Source: Eimeria necatrix (Eukaryota; Apicomplexa; Conoidasida; Eucoccidiorida; Eimeriidae). Taken from it: a DNA stretch of 25,000 nt. Positions 9,272 to 16,043 of this stretch are shown here, piece by piece; position 1 is the stretch's first letter; the number at the start of each line of letters is the position of its first letter. The position numbers were made by a program, and so were the translations under genes. Location: positions 1 through 25,000 of the forward strand of contig NW_013653247.1 of NCBI RefSeq assembly GCF_000499385.1, in the 5' to 3' direction. The notes beneath the pieces were generated by a model, which saw only the letters and a program-made list of their open reading frames with translations, was not told the DNA's origin and made no database searches.

Positions 9272-9952
9272 GCGCCCAGCTGGTGCAGGCCCCTGGGGGG
9301 CGTGGCTGGGCTGGTTTCTCTCATTGCAACTTCTCCTTATTCTGTCCCCAAGTGGCTGCCAGAAACCATCACAGCCCTCGCCCTTTACGCGAACTCCACG
9401 CAGCCAGACAACATCCGGGTGAGGGTTTAGGGTTTAGGGTTTAGGGTTTAGGGTTTAGGGTTTGGGGTTTGGGGGCTGGGCTGAAGGGCTGGCGTGGCGC
9501 TCGCAGCGGGGCAGTGACTTTCGGGTGAGGGGCTAGGATTTACGTATTAGGGTTTGGGGACTAGGGTTCAGGGCCTGCTACATGGCCGTTGAATTAGGGT
9601 TTAGGGTTTAGGGTTTAGGGTTTAGGGTTTAGGGTTTGGCGCTGTATGCAAGCTTGCGACCCACCACATGCACAAAGGCGCCTCTCTCCCCTTAAACCCG
9701 AGGGAGGACCCCAAGGTTCCAATGCCCAGGACCTAGCTCCCAGGGCCTCGGGCTTAGGGTTTAGGGTTTAGGGTTTAGGGTTTAGGGTTTAGGGTTTAGG
9801 GTTTGGCTGCGCAGCGGGAAGTGGAGAAGTGCCTGCAGGAGTTCTTCAGAACTCACCAAGAGGGTTGGGAGTTTTCCCACCGCGCGGCTTTCACTGACGA
9901 CCAGCTCGACGCCCTCGACACCTACAAGGGCAGGCCCACCTACTTCGCCTAG
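1..9952 (+). CDS. PSME4: Proteasome activator PA200/Blm10 (PSME4 family), 5'-partial, multi-exon
   Basis: PA200/Blm10 is a HEAT-repeat solenoid that caps the 20S proteasome core and opens its gate through its C-terminal tail. Identity rests on conserved stretches in the right order: RWGAP...LAWHVPSQQE (1483-1560), AQQILREAFSVYMG (about 3630-3670), HWRFTLVGGALCVCLY (about 5311-5358), KWEDPKARETLWNILCPLM (about 6052-6108), HPYKQ/VREEVARL across an intron (7195-7330), RHPSWKVRALVPALLE (8239-8286), SPYSVPKWLPE (9332-9364), and a last exon with FRTHQEGW and FTDDQLDAL. Predicted exons: 178-641, possibly 682-781, 844-2521, 2913-3085, 3616-3825, 3991-4255, 4431-4789, 5238-5532, 5757-6112, 6434-6673, 6958-7206, 7309-7582, 7802-8286, 8524-8622, 8688 to about 8770, 9201-9418, 9815-9952. 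Most junctions keep phase; those near 6000, 6113/6434, around the candidate exon 682-781 and between 8622 and 9200 do not resolve. Homopolymers (Ala, Gln, Ser) sit between helices. Identification is firm; the N-terminus is outside the window and 1-177 is CAG-rich sequence of unclear status. Confidence 0.92.
178..641 (+). CDS. PSME4: PA200 exon (first clear one in window)
   Basis: The acceptor is a pyrimidine-rich stretch ending ccccttag at 177. The frame reads through a poly-Leu run, then DPEAIPPHFLDKED, a poly-Ala run and PDWAHEWLRKILSLVEVSSKPD. The donor at 642 is gtgagg, which is also the first unit of a telomere-type array. The exon ends in phase 0. The 5' boundary is a prediction, because the same frame is open from 123. 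Confidence 0.6.
644..690 (+). repeat. Telomere-type array (TTTAGGG), sense strand, intron
   Basis: About six TTTAGGG units with one GTTGAGGG variant. The first unit overlaps the donor gtgagg of the PA200 exon ending at 641. Confidence 0.9.
682..781 (+). CDS. Candidate small PA200 exon between two telomere-type arrays
   Basis: Unique GC-rich sequence at 691-780 reads FAAALARVVAARLPGRQPP and on to AAAEASQ, a plausible helical segment, when entered from the TTGAG acceptor at 681, in phase with the exon before. The only donor is gtttag at 782, which leaves phase 1, while the next exon wants phase 0. It may therefore be a real exon with an error or unusual donor, or only intron sequence. Confidence 0.35.
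780..830 (+). repeat. Telomere-type array (TTTAGGG), sense strand, intron
   Basis: Seven units, ending 13 bases before the predicted 3' splice site at 843. Confidence 0.9.
844..2521 (+). CDS. PSME4: PA200 large exon (central HEAT-repeat region)
   Basis: The acceptor is tttgcggcgcag (843), directly after a telomere-type array; AG at 822 in the array would also keep frame. The protein reads EKSGGLMGRVDRGTTLALRA, then helical pairs that match the middle of PSME4, including LLLALCHAVLQHP...WVGVYP and the conserved WGAP...WHVPS block. Gln, Ala and Ser runs break the helices. The donor gtctgctg at 2522 leaves phase 1, which fits the next exon. Confidence 0.8.
2913..3085 (+). CDS. PSME4: PA200 exon
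   Basis: The acceptor is the end of a (CTG)n tract, ctgctgcag (2912). The exon supplies two bases that complete the phase-1 codon of the exon before. It reads AHEAGFLQDSPRCVWAQ and ends LALHHYAE before the donor gtcctt at 3086, phase 0. Confidence 0.7.
3616..3825 (+). CDS. PSME4: PA200 exon
   Basis: The acceptor is tgcttctcag at 3615. The exon reads SRHLAQQILREAFSVYMG, then IRSPILLLTLQMLEA, a close match in pattern to the PSME4 segment with the AQQ helix. A Gln run follows, and the exon ends YKQQ before the donor gtgaga at 3826, phase 0. Confidence 0.8.
3991..4255 (+). CDS. PSME4: PA200 exon, Gln/Ser/Ala-rich linker
   Basis: Two adjacent acceptors exist (3983 and 3990); the second keeps the frame open to 4255. 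The sequence is nearly all homopolymer (RDPTEAAAAPQKQQQ, then His, Ser, Ala and Gln runs) and has no family signature. The proposed donor gtttct at 4256 leaves the phase that the next exon needs. Boundaries are tentative. Confidence 0.45.
4431..4789 (+). CDS. PSME4: PA200 exon
   Basis: The acceptor is a (CTG)n tract ending cctctgctgcag at 4430. After Ser runs the protein reads ALQHARLTGAAYLLNSPSM and LWGAPQLLAFCCRCLLA, matching the family helix pair around QFKGALYCLL of animal PSME4. It ends HKDYQQHIVQ before the donor gtgctg at 4790, phase 0. Confidence 0.75.
5238..5532 (+). CDS. PSME4: PA200 exon
   Basis: The acceptor is (CTG)n-tgtcag at 5237. The protein includes HWRFTLVGGALCVCLY, then RWLLDAANSSKQ and MVNAVAAFGLMQLLHQLKKN, matching in order the PSME4 helices around LPWKFEHIGIGLLSLL. 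The donor at 5533 is gtaaac, the start of an AAACCCT array; the exon ends in phase 1. Confidence 0.8.
5533..5572 (-). repeat. Telomere-type array (AAACCCT on +), intron
   Basis: Five AAACCCT units that begin inside the donor gtaaac of the PA200 exon ending at 5532. The rest of the intron is CTG-rich and ends in (CTG)n-CAG. Confidence 0.9.
5757..6112 (+). CDS. PSME4: PA200 exon region with an unresolved frame change
   Basis: The acceptor ctgtgctgcag (5756) restores phase 1 and gives LQRLHDPNTLGRLLTTL. The frame continues to about 6000 (LHNLLFVKTLLGFLYR). The next family match, KWEDPKARETLWNILCPLM at about 6052-6108, lies in another frame. A GT/AG pair at 5999-6030 would join them in phase but is only 32 bases long, so either a tiny intron or an indel is present. 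The donor is probably gttttg at 6113. Confidence 0.65.
6123..6408 (-). repeat. Decayed telomere-type array (AAACCCT on +), intron
   Basis: About 285 bases of AAACCCT units separated by short variable spacers such as tacccaaaccct and with many point changes. The intact units are at the two ends. Confidence 0.85.
6434..6673 (+). CDS. PSME4: PA200 exon
   Basis: The acceptor is gggtttgctgcag at 6433, at the end of an intron of decayed telomere-type repeats. The protein reads SASFARLDDERLAAWADG and, after Gln and Ala runs, RLRPFINFFIDAQKA. The donor gtgagg at 6674 is phase 0 and is followed at once by an AAAAT microsatellite. The phase of the upstream junction does not resolve. Confidence 0.65.
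6680..6762. repeat. AAAAAT/AAAT microsatellite in a PA200 intron
   Basis: Adenine-rich units (aaataa, then aaat) run for about 80 bases directly after the donor at 6674. The period changes abruptly from six to four bases near 6715. Confidence 0.85.
6958..7206 (+). CDS. PSME4: PA200 exon
   Basis: The acceptor is ctgctgctgcag at 6957, phase 0. The protein reads DLTRQLRLYYALLLVATF, a Ser/Cys run, and AGKEAVLRCFDHPYKQ. The donor gtgctg at 7207 is phase 0. The junction to the next exon rebuilds the family motif YKQ-VREEV. Confidence 0.8.
7236..7280 (+). repeat. Telomere-type array (TTTAGGG), intron of 102 bases
   Basis: Six units fill the middle of the short intron 7207-7308, whose flanking exons join without phase loss and rebuild a conserved PA200 motif. 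Confidence 0.92.
7309..7582 (+). CDS. PSME4: PA200 exon
   Basis: The acceptor is ggggcgcag at 7308. The exon begins VREEVARLVVTSVMG, the conserved continuation of YKQ. A poly-Ala run and LRVYLQQQAKAALAPL follow. The donor gtgtgt at 7583 leaves phase 1, which the next exon completes to Asp. Confidence 0.8.
7750..7793 (+). repeat. Telomere-type array (TTTAGGG), intron
   Basis: Six units, ending about ten bases before the 3' splice site at 7801. Confidence 0.9.
7802..8286 (+). CDS. PSME4: PA200 exon
   Basis: The acceptor tgcgtgtcag at 7801 lies ten bases after a telomere-type array and completes the phase-1 codon. The protein reads SLTLLNCLTALAAQRDS, then LVLAASKHPDCDISSHAVHA, and ends with the conserved YMRHPSWKVRALVPALLE. 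The donor is gtacag at 8287, phase 0. Confidence 0.82.
8524..8622 (+). CDS. PSME4: PA200 exon
   Basis: The acceptor is (CTG)n-ctgcag at 8523. The protein reads LDVTQHRFLLCGDWAYREAL, WGALEALADGEAG, a counterpart of the LLEDEQLEVRE helix of PSME4. Two donors are possible, 8621 (joins 9201) or 8623 (joins 8688), so alternative exon linkage is open. Confidence 0.65.
8688..8770 (+). CDS. Candidate PA200 exon, mostly poly-Ala
   Basis: The acceptor gccgactgcag at 8687 joins in phase to a donor at 8623 and would give GEAG-VRAAAAAA...EAASLRGC, resembling the family helix VREMAATTLSGLL. The 3' end is not defined: a following donor that fits the exon at 9201 was not found. Confidence 0.35.
9201..9418 (+). 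CDS. PSME4: PA200 exon (C-terminal DUF3437-type region)
   Basis: The acceptor is gggccccgcag at 9200. After RRPRPSK and a long Ser run comes PLGGVAGLVSLIATSPYSVP, KWLPETITALALYANSTQPD, a strong match to the conserved C-terminal block of PA200. The donor gtgagggtttag at 9419 is phase 0 and is part of the telomere-type array. Confidence 0.88.
9421..9470 (+). repeat. Telomere-type array (TTTAGGG), at donor of last PA200 intron
   Basis: Six to seven units, the first merged with the donor gtgagg at 9419. Confidence 0.9.
9594..9639 (+). repeat. Telomere-type array (TTTAGGG), middle of last PA200 intron
   Basis: Six units in the centre of the 396-base intron 9419-9814. The unique spacers on each side (about 9471-9593 and 9640-9752) hold no gene that I can recognise. 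Confidence 0.9.
9753..9805 (+). repeat. Telomere-type array (TTTAGGG), acceptor side of last PA200 intron
   Basis: Seven units that end nine bases before the 3' splice site at 9814. Confidence 0.9.
9815..9952 (+). CDS. PSME4: PA200 last exon, 45 codons plus stop, ending Tyr-Phe-Ala
   Basis: The acceptor tttggctgcgcag (9814) follows a telomere-type array by nine bases. The exon reads REVEKCLQEFFRTHQEGW, then AAFTDDQLDAL, and ends PTYFA with TAG at 9950-9952. This matches the end of animal PSME4 and yeast Blm10 closely. Those proteins end Tyr-Tyr-Ala, the HbYX tail that inserts into the 20S ring. Here the penultimate Tyr is Phe. The stop codon is the first TAG of a TAGC array. Confidence 0.92.
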   Translation, partial: REVEKCLQEFFRTHQEGWEFSHRAAFTDDQLDALDTYKGRPTYFA

Positions 9953-10294
9953 TTAGCTAGCTAGCTAGCCAGCTAGCTAGCTAGCTAGCTAGCTAGCTAG
10001 CTAGCCAGCTAGTGGCTAGCTAGCCAGCTAGCTGGACAGCTAGCTGGCTGCTAGCTAGCTAGCTAGCCACCTAGCTAGCTAGCCAGCTAGTGGCTGGCTA
10101 GCCAGCTAGCTGGACAGCTAGCTAGCTGCTAGCTAGCTAGCTAGCCAGCTAGTTAGCTAGCCAGCTAGTGGCTAGCTAGCCAGCTAGCTGGCTAGCTAGA
10201 GAAGCAGCTAGCTGGCTAGCTAGCCAGGCGGCTAGCTGGCTAGCTAGCGGAGCAGCTAGCTGGCTAGCTAGCAGCTAGCTGGCTAGCTAGCCAG
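9950..10294. repeat. TAGC-type tandem array downstream of PA200
   Basis: About 345 bases of TAGC units with variants (CCAGCTAG, TGGCTAGC, GGACAGCTAG). TAGC arrays read the same on both strands (GCTAGC palindromes), so the sequence can form hairpins at almost any position. The array starts at the stop codon of PA200. Larger units of 60-120 bases recur, for example around ccagctagtggctagctag. Confidence 0.92.
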
Positions 10295-10617
10295 CGCGTC
10301 TATTGCCTTACCCTTCAACAAAAGAAGCTAAACAGCTCTTCGAGCTAGCCAAACAATTGTGAGACCTCTTAGGGGTTTCTAGGGGCCCCCAAAGACCTTT
10401 AAATCAGGGGCCCCCCTGGGGGCCTCTAGGGGGCCCCCTATCGGGGCCCTTGGGGGCCCCCTGAGAGGGGCCCCTTGGGGGCCCCCTAGGACCCCTTGGA
10501 AACGCTTGGGGGCCCTTTAGGGGCCCCTAAAAATAAGACCTTTGAGGGCCTCCTTGGCATTTAAAGTCTCAGAGAAATCTTATTGCCCTGTGGGGCCCCA
10601 GATGGCACAGGGGGCCC
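10295..10617. other. Intergenic stretch, GGGGCCCC-rich, no gene seen
   Basis: A short unique segment (10295-10370) is followed by runs of GGGGGCCCCC-type self-complementary blocks to about 10540. There is no protein match or RNA gene that I can recognise. Confidence 0.7.
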
Positions 10618-10778
10618 CTGTGGGGCCCTTTTAGGGTCCTCTGTGGGGCCTTTTTGGGGGCCCCTGTGGGGCCTTTTTGGGGGCCCCTGTGGGGCCCTTT
10701 TGGGGGCCCCTGTGGGGCTTTTTTGGGGGCCCCTGTGGGGCCCTTTTGGGGGCCCCTGTGGGGCCCCTGTGGGGCCCC
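10618..10778 (+). repeat. 23-bp tandem repeat, about six copies
   Basis: Units of the form ctgtggggcccttttgggggccc start at 10641, 10664, 10687, 10710, 10733 and 10756, exactly 23 bases apart, with small changes in the length of the T run. The period is not a multiple of three, so this is not a coding repeat. Confidence 0.88.
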
Positions 10779-10845
10779 CTGTAGAGGCAGGGGCTACGGG
10801 CTGGGTCTGTGGGGTGCATGCAAGGGTTGGTGTGGGCTTGCCGAG

Positions 10846-10913
10846 GGTTTAGGGTTTAGCGTTGAGGGTTTAGGGTTTAGCTTTGAGGGTTTAGGTCTAG
10901 GGTTTAGGGTTTG
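10846..10913 (+). repeat. Decayed telomere-type array (TTTAGGG), intergenic
   Basis: GGGTTTAG units alternate with variants such as agcgttgaggg and agctttgaggg. Confidence 0.8.
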
Positions 10914-11004
10914 TGGCTAGCAAGCAGTTGGCATAAGGTCTAATTTTATTTTTTAAAAACACTTTTAGGGCCTTTGGGACTCTGGGCAAACTGCTTCCCC
11001 ACTG

Positions 11005-11020
11005 TGCATGCATGCATGCA
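11005..11020. promoter_or_regulatory. TGCATGCA palindrome cluster, possible ApiAP2-type site
   Basis: TGCATGCATGCATGCA is a perfect palindrome; single TGCATGCA copies occur nearby at 10815 and 11224. GCATGC-type motifs are known targets of apicomplexan AP2 factors, and this cluster is in the intergenic region upstream of the RAP gene. Function here is inference only. It also occurs in exons, which weakens the case. Confidence 0.3.
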
Positions 11021-11023
11021 GCA

Positions 11024-11060
<37 letters not shown>

Positions 11061-11238
11061 CAGCAGCAGGAGCTCGTCGTGGAGCTATTTGAGACGCTGC
11101 AGCAGCAAATGGCGGAAGCCCGCTGCTGCTGCTGCTGCAGTAGCTGCTGCTGCTGCTGCAGTGTGGGGCCATAATTTGTTAATAATAAAGTGTTCTAAAA
11201 GACTTCTGAGGTGTATGCGCACGTGCATGCACAGCATC

Positions 11239-11302
11239 CAGGTGTACGTACACCTCAGCTTGCCTGCATTCAGGTGTACGTACACCTCAGCTTGCCTCCT
11301 GA
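11239..11302. repeat. Duplicated palindrome AGGTGTACGTACACCT
   Basis: A perfect 16-bp palindrome at 11240-11255 is repeated at 11272-11287 as part of a 32-bp direct repeat (caggtgtacgtacacctcag plus cttgcctgcatt). A copy with one change lies at 18793-18808. Partial copies occur at 8620 and 17172. Confidence 0.85.
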
Positions 11303-11350
11303 AGAGCTAGCTAGCTAGCTTCCAAGCAGCACGGGGTTTGCGCTGTTGAC

Positions 11351-11706
11351 TGGCTGGCCAGCTAGCTAGCTAGCCAGCTATCTAGCTGGATTCCCAGCTA
11401 GCTGGCTAATTGGCTAGCTAGCTAAACGGCTCGCTGGCTAGCTGGCTAGCTAGCTAGCCAGTTAGATGGCTAGACAACTCGGTAGCTAGCTTCCTAGCTG
11501 GCTGGCCAGGTAAGAGGCTGGCTATGTGGCTAGCCAGCTAGCTAGCTAGCTAGCTAGCTAGCTAGCTAGCTAGCTGGCTAGCTAGCTGGCTAGCTTGCTG
11601 GCTAGCTAGCTGGCTAGCTTGCTGGCTAGCTGGCTCGCTTGCTGGCTAGCTTGCTGGCTAGCTAGCCACACAGCCAACTGGCTAGCTAGCTGGCTAGCTA
11701 GCTGGC
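11351..11706. repeat. Second TAGC-type tandem array
   Basis: About 355 bases of CTAGCTAG units with ctggctagcttg variants, similar in composition to the array at 9950-10294. A short tract of the same kind is at 11306-11320. Confidence 0.9.
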
Positions 11707-11818
11707 GGCAACACAGGTGGCCACTGAGAAGCAACAAGAGCAGCAAAGAAGGAAAATGCCTTTTTATTCTTTTTATTTTCATTTTTAAAACATTAACTAG
11801 CAGCAGTTAAGTAGTGTG

Positions 11819-11928
11819 GGGGCCCCCAGGGGGCCCCGGGGCCTCTAGAGGCCCCCGGGGGCCCCACAGGGGGCCCCCCGGGGGCCCCAACAGACCACTG
11901 GGGGCCCCCCAGGGAGCCCCTTGCAAAT
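11819..11928. repeat. GGGGGCCCCC tract, intergenic
   Basis: Self-complementary G/C blocks, including cccggggcctctagaggccccc-like inverted halves. An AT-rich unique segment follows (about 11935-12010) with nothing recognisable in it. Confidence 0.85.
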
Positions 11929-12019
11929 GCTGGACCTTTTATTTCTTAAAGATAATTCTTTTTTAATTTGCGTTTCAATTTTAAATGCTGGATCGGTAAA
12001 TTCCAGGACAAATGCTGTG

Positions 12020-12091
12020 CCTAGGGTTTAGGGTTTAGGGTTTAGGGTTTAGGGTTTAGGGTTTAGGGTCTGGTGTTTAGGGTTTAGGGTC
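12020..12091 (+). repeat. Telomere-type array (TTTAGGG), upstream of RAP gene
   Basis: About eight units with one tctggtg variant. It forms an inverted pair with the AAACCCT array at 12189-12238. Confidence 0.9.
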
Positions 12092-12188
12092 CATGGCCTT
12101 CATACTTCACACTTTACACCTTCTTCATTGTTTAGGACTCAGTAGAGATTTTTTTGACGCTTTTAAGGATTTTTAATTATATATTTCC

Positions 12189-12238
12189 AAACCCTAGATC
12201 TCAAACCCTAAACCCTAAACCCTAAACCCTAAACCCTA
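12189..12238 (-). repeat. Telomere-type array (AAACCCT on +), just before RAP gene start
   Basis: About five to six units, ending eight bases before the candidate ATG at 12246. Confidence 0.9.
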
Positions 12239-12245
12239 TATCGCA

Positions 12246-12355
12246 ATGAGGGCCCTCTTGGGGGGCCCCCCATTGCTTCCCGGTGGCCCCTGCTGCAGCT
12301 GCATGCTGAAGGCATCGCGGCACAGAGCATCTTTGCCCTATGCTGCTGCTGCCTT

Positions 12356-12423
<68 letters not shown>

Positions 12424-12534
12424 AGGTGTCCTTCTCGCTGCTGCAGCAGCAGCAAGCCAGCGTCTTTGTCCGCCGCTCTCCCCGGAGAGCCCTGGGCCTC
12501 CCCAAGCTGCGCCTTGTAGGCCCTCCCCCTAAGC

Positions 12535-12589
<55 letters not shown>

Positions 12590-12701
12590 GAAGCCGAAGG
12601 GCAGCGTGAGCCACGTTTCACAACTTCTCTGTCGACTCGCTAAGAGGCAGCTGCGCGCAGGAGACCACGAGGGTTTTCTCTCCTCAGTGGAAGCAGCCAC
12701 G
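12246..12701 (+). CDS. RAP protein exon 1
   Basis: ATG at 12246 or 12303. Two long Ser runs flank RRSPRRALGLPKLRLVGPPP; the exon ends HVSQLLCRLAKRQLRAGDHE, GFLSSVEAAT before the donor gtcagc at 12702, phase 0. An exon further upstream cannot be excluded. Confidence 0.65.
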
Positions 12702-13480
12702 GTCAGCTAAACCCTAAACCCTAAACCCTAAACCCTAAACCCTAAACCCTTGAGACACTAAAGATAATTAGTTTTCTATGGACTGCCTCTAAAGGAGAAG
12801 CCGCTGAGGGCTGTGGCCTCTTGAGATTCCAGAACTTGGGCGCTTGGCGTCCAGGGGTAGGGTTTAGGGTTTAGGGTTTAGGGTTTAGGGTTTAGGGTTT
12901 AGGGTTTAGGGTTTTTGTCTCCTTGTGGCTGCTTAGGAAGCTGCAGCGCGGCCCATTGAAGTCTCGCACTGCCTCAGCCTGATGGCTCAGTACCTGCGGC
13001 CGCGGCGAGGCAGCAGCAGCTGCTGCAGCAGAGACGCTGCTGCTGCTGCTGCTGCTGCTGCTGCAGCAGCAGGAAAATTCAAAAGCAAAAACAAAAAAGG
13101 AGACACTCCAGCAGCTGCAGCAAACCAGCAGCAAAAAGGAGACAAAGAAAAAGCCCTAAAGATCATCAGCAACTTGAGCCGCAAGGCCGACGGCTGCTGC
13201 GCAGACGCGCCCCCAAAAAGTAAGGGTTTAGGGTTTAGGGTTTAGGGTTTAGGGTTTAGGGTTTAGGGTTGAGTCCAAGGGCTAGGGCGGTGGGCTGAGG
13301 ACCTGAGGCGGGCAAGCTAGGCGCTGTAGGGAGCAGCGCAGGGTATATCTGCTGCTGCTGTTGCTGCTGCTGCTGTTGCTGAAATTGCTGCTGCTGCCGC
13401 TGCTGCTGCTGCTGCTACTGCTGCTGCTGCTTTTGCTGCCGTTTCACCTGCAGCGCCTGGCGCTGCTGTTGCTGAGCTGT

Positions 13481-13515
<35 letters not shown>

Positions 13516-13629
13516 AAATTGCCGCTGCTGCCGCTGCTGCTGCTGCTGCTACTGCTGCTGCTGCTACTGCTGCTGCTGCTTTTGCTGCCGTTTCACCTGC
13601 AGCGCCTGGCGCTGCTGTTGCTGAGCTGT

Positions 13630-13661
<32 letters not shown>

Positions 13662-13803
13662 GAGAAATTGCTGCTGCTGCCGCTGCTGCTGCTGCTGCTA
13701 CTGCTGCTGCTGCTTTTGCTGCCGTTTAACCTGCAGCGCCTGGCGCTGCTGCCCGCAGCGGCTGCCCCAACGCGGAGCTCTCGTGTGTGTGTGTGTGCGT
13801 CTC

Positions 13804-13843
<40 letters not shown>

Positions 13844-14026
13844 AGCGCTGCTGATTCTGCTGAGTTCGCTGTCGCGTGTGGGGCTGTCTCCTTCCGAGTG
13901 TCTCCTTTCTGCTGCTCTGAGGTGTCTCCCCAACTTTGTTGCACTCGAAGCAAATCCGAAGGACTTGACAGCACTTGCTGCTGCGTTTGCTGCTTTTCAG
14001 CAGCAAGTCCAGGCCTTCCTCCTCGC

Positions 14027-14064
<38 letters not shown>

Positions 14065-14194
14065 TTTTGCTGCCGTTCGCGGCCTGGTGGCTGCTGCTGC
14101 TGCAGAGACTCCCAGCAGTGCTGGGGGCCTTTTCTGCTGTCTCCACTTGCGGGCTGCTGCATGCGACAGTAGCTGTGGCTCGCAGCAGCGCAGC

Positions 14195-14271
<77 letters not shown>

Positions 14272-14394
14272 TGCTGCTGCTGCTGCTGCAGCAGCAGCCT
14301 TTTCTTGTGGCCTTTCTGTCTCTGTGTCTTTCCAGGACGTGAGTCTGCTGGCGGCTGAATGCGAAGCTCAGCTGCAGCAGCTGGCCCGGGTGCC

Positions 14395-14429
<35 letters not shown>

Positions 14430-14587
14430 GGCAGCAGCAGCAACTGCTGCTCAGGAACTTGCTGCAGCAGGTGCATCAGCTGCTGCTGGTCGCCTTAAGA
14501 AACTCTGCTGCTCAAGCTGAGGCCTTTGCAGCCAGAGACATCGCTTTGCTGCTGTCCTCTCTGGCGCGGCTTTGTGGCACGCCTGAG

Positions 14588-14629
<42 letters not shown>

Positions 14630-15171
14630 TCAGGCAGAGCAGCGGCAGCAGCAACAGCAGCAGCAGCAGCTGCTGCATCAGGGAACGGCTCAGGGCAAGC
14701 TGGAGGAGACGCCGGTGTGCTGCGGTCCAGCGAGACCTCAAATGCGTCAGCAGCAGCAGCAGCTGCTGCTGCTGCTGCGCCTGCTGCTGCTCCTGCTGCT
14801 GCTGCGTTGCGTGCTGCAGCAGCAGATTTGCTGCCTGCAGTGTATGTACAGCTCAACCGCGTGCTGCAGCAATGCAACAGCAAAGACACACTGGCTCTTC
14901 TTGGGGCGCTGCCTCGTTTGTGGTCTTTGGAGTGTCTGCTGCAGCAGCAGCAGCGACGGCGGCAGCAGCAGCAGCAGCAGCTTGCTGCTGCTGCGGGCTT
15001 GCTGCGCGGAGCCCCCAAGTGGGTGGCCACTTGGGATGTCAAGCAGCTTGCTGCTGCAGCAGCAGATGCACACCGCATTTGCTGCTGCAGCCCCTTGCCG
15101 CTGCATGCATTGGCGCAGCAGCTGCTTCAGCAGCTCGCGCAGCAGCTTACCAGCAGCTTGGCGCGTCGGCT

Positions 15172-15219
<48 letters not shown>

Positions 15220-15474
15220 AGGAAAAGCTGCTGCTGCCAACATCCTGGCAGAAGCAGCTGCGAGGGGAGACCTCCGCGCCTGGAAGCCTTCAGATTTCGA
15301 AATGACGGCTCAGGTAGGGTTTAGGGTTTAGGGTTTAGGGTTTAGGGTTTAGGGTTTAGGGTTTGGGGTTAAGAGTTTAGGGCTTATTGTTTGGGGTTCA
15401 GGGTTTAGGGCCTAGGGTTTGGGGTTCAGGGCTCAGGGCTAAATGCTTGAGGCAAGGCCGTCAGGCATGATATA

Positions 15475-15515
<41 letters not shown>

Positions 15516-16001
15516 AGCAAGTGATGTCGCTTTGGGTTTCTTTGCTATCCCTTTTGCTGCCTTCGGATGGCCGCAGCAGCAAATGGGAAGGGCTGCTGCT
15601 GGCGGTGGAGGGTTTGCTGGTGTCAGCACTAAGTCCCTCACCTGGGAAGGAGCAGCAGCAAGAGCTGCTGCTGCTGCAGCTGCTGCAGCAGCAGCAGCAG
15701 CAGCTGCCGTCAGCGCTGCAGGTTCTCAGGGACCTGCCGCCTCCGGGGGACCCCAGCTTAACAGGAAGCTGCATCGTTCGCGGCATTGCTGCTGCTGCTG
15801 GTGGGGGGCTGCTGCCGCAGGGCCTTGCTGCTGCTGCTGCACCTGCTGCTGCTGCTGCTGCACCTGCTGCTGCTGCTGCTCGCCTGCCGCTGCTGCCGCT
15901 GCTGCTGGCGCGGTGTGAGCAGCAGCTGCCTCGTCTTGGCAACAAAGACATCTTCACTCTCTGCCGAGCCCTGCTGCGGCTTGCTGCCTCCCCTTCGTCT
16001 C

Positions 16002-16043
<42 letters not shown>

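Noticed and set aside
11008..11310. Small open frames on both strands near 11000-11300 as an upstream RAP exon
   Set aside because: They are CAG runs and the palindromic repeat translated; there is no helical-repeat signature, and no donor/acceptor pair leads to 12246 convincingly.
11619..11810. Plus-strand open frame of LASWLAC-type repeats
   Set aside because: It is a translation of the TAGC array and has no non-repeat content.
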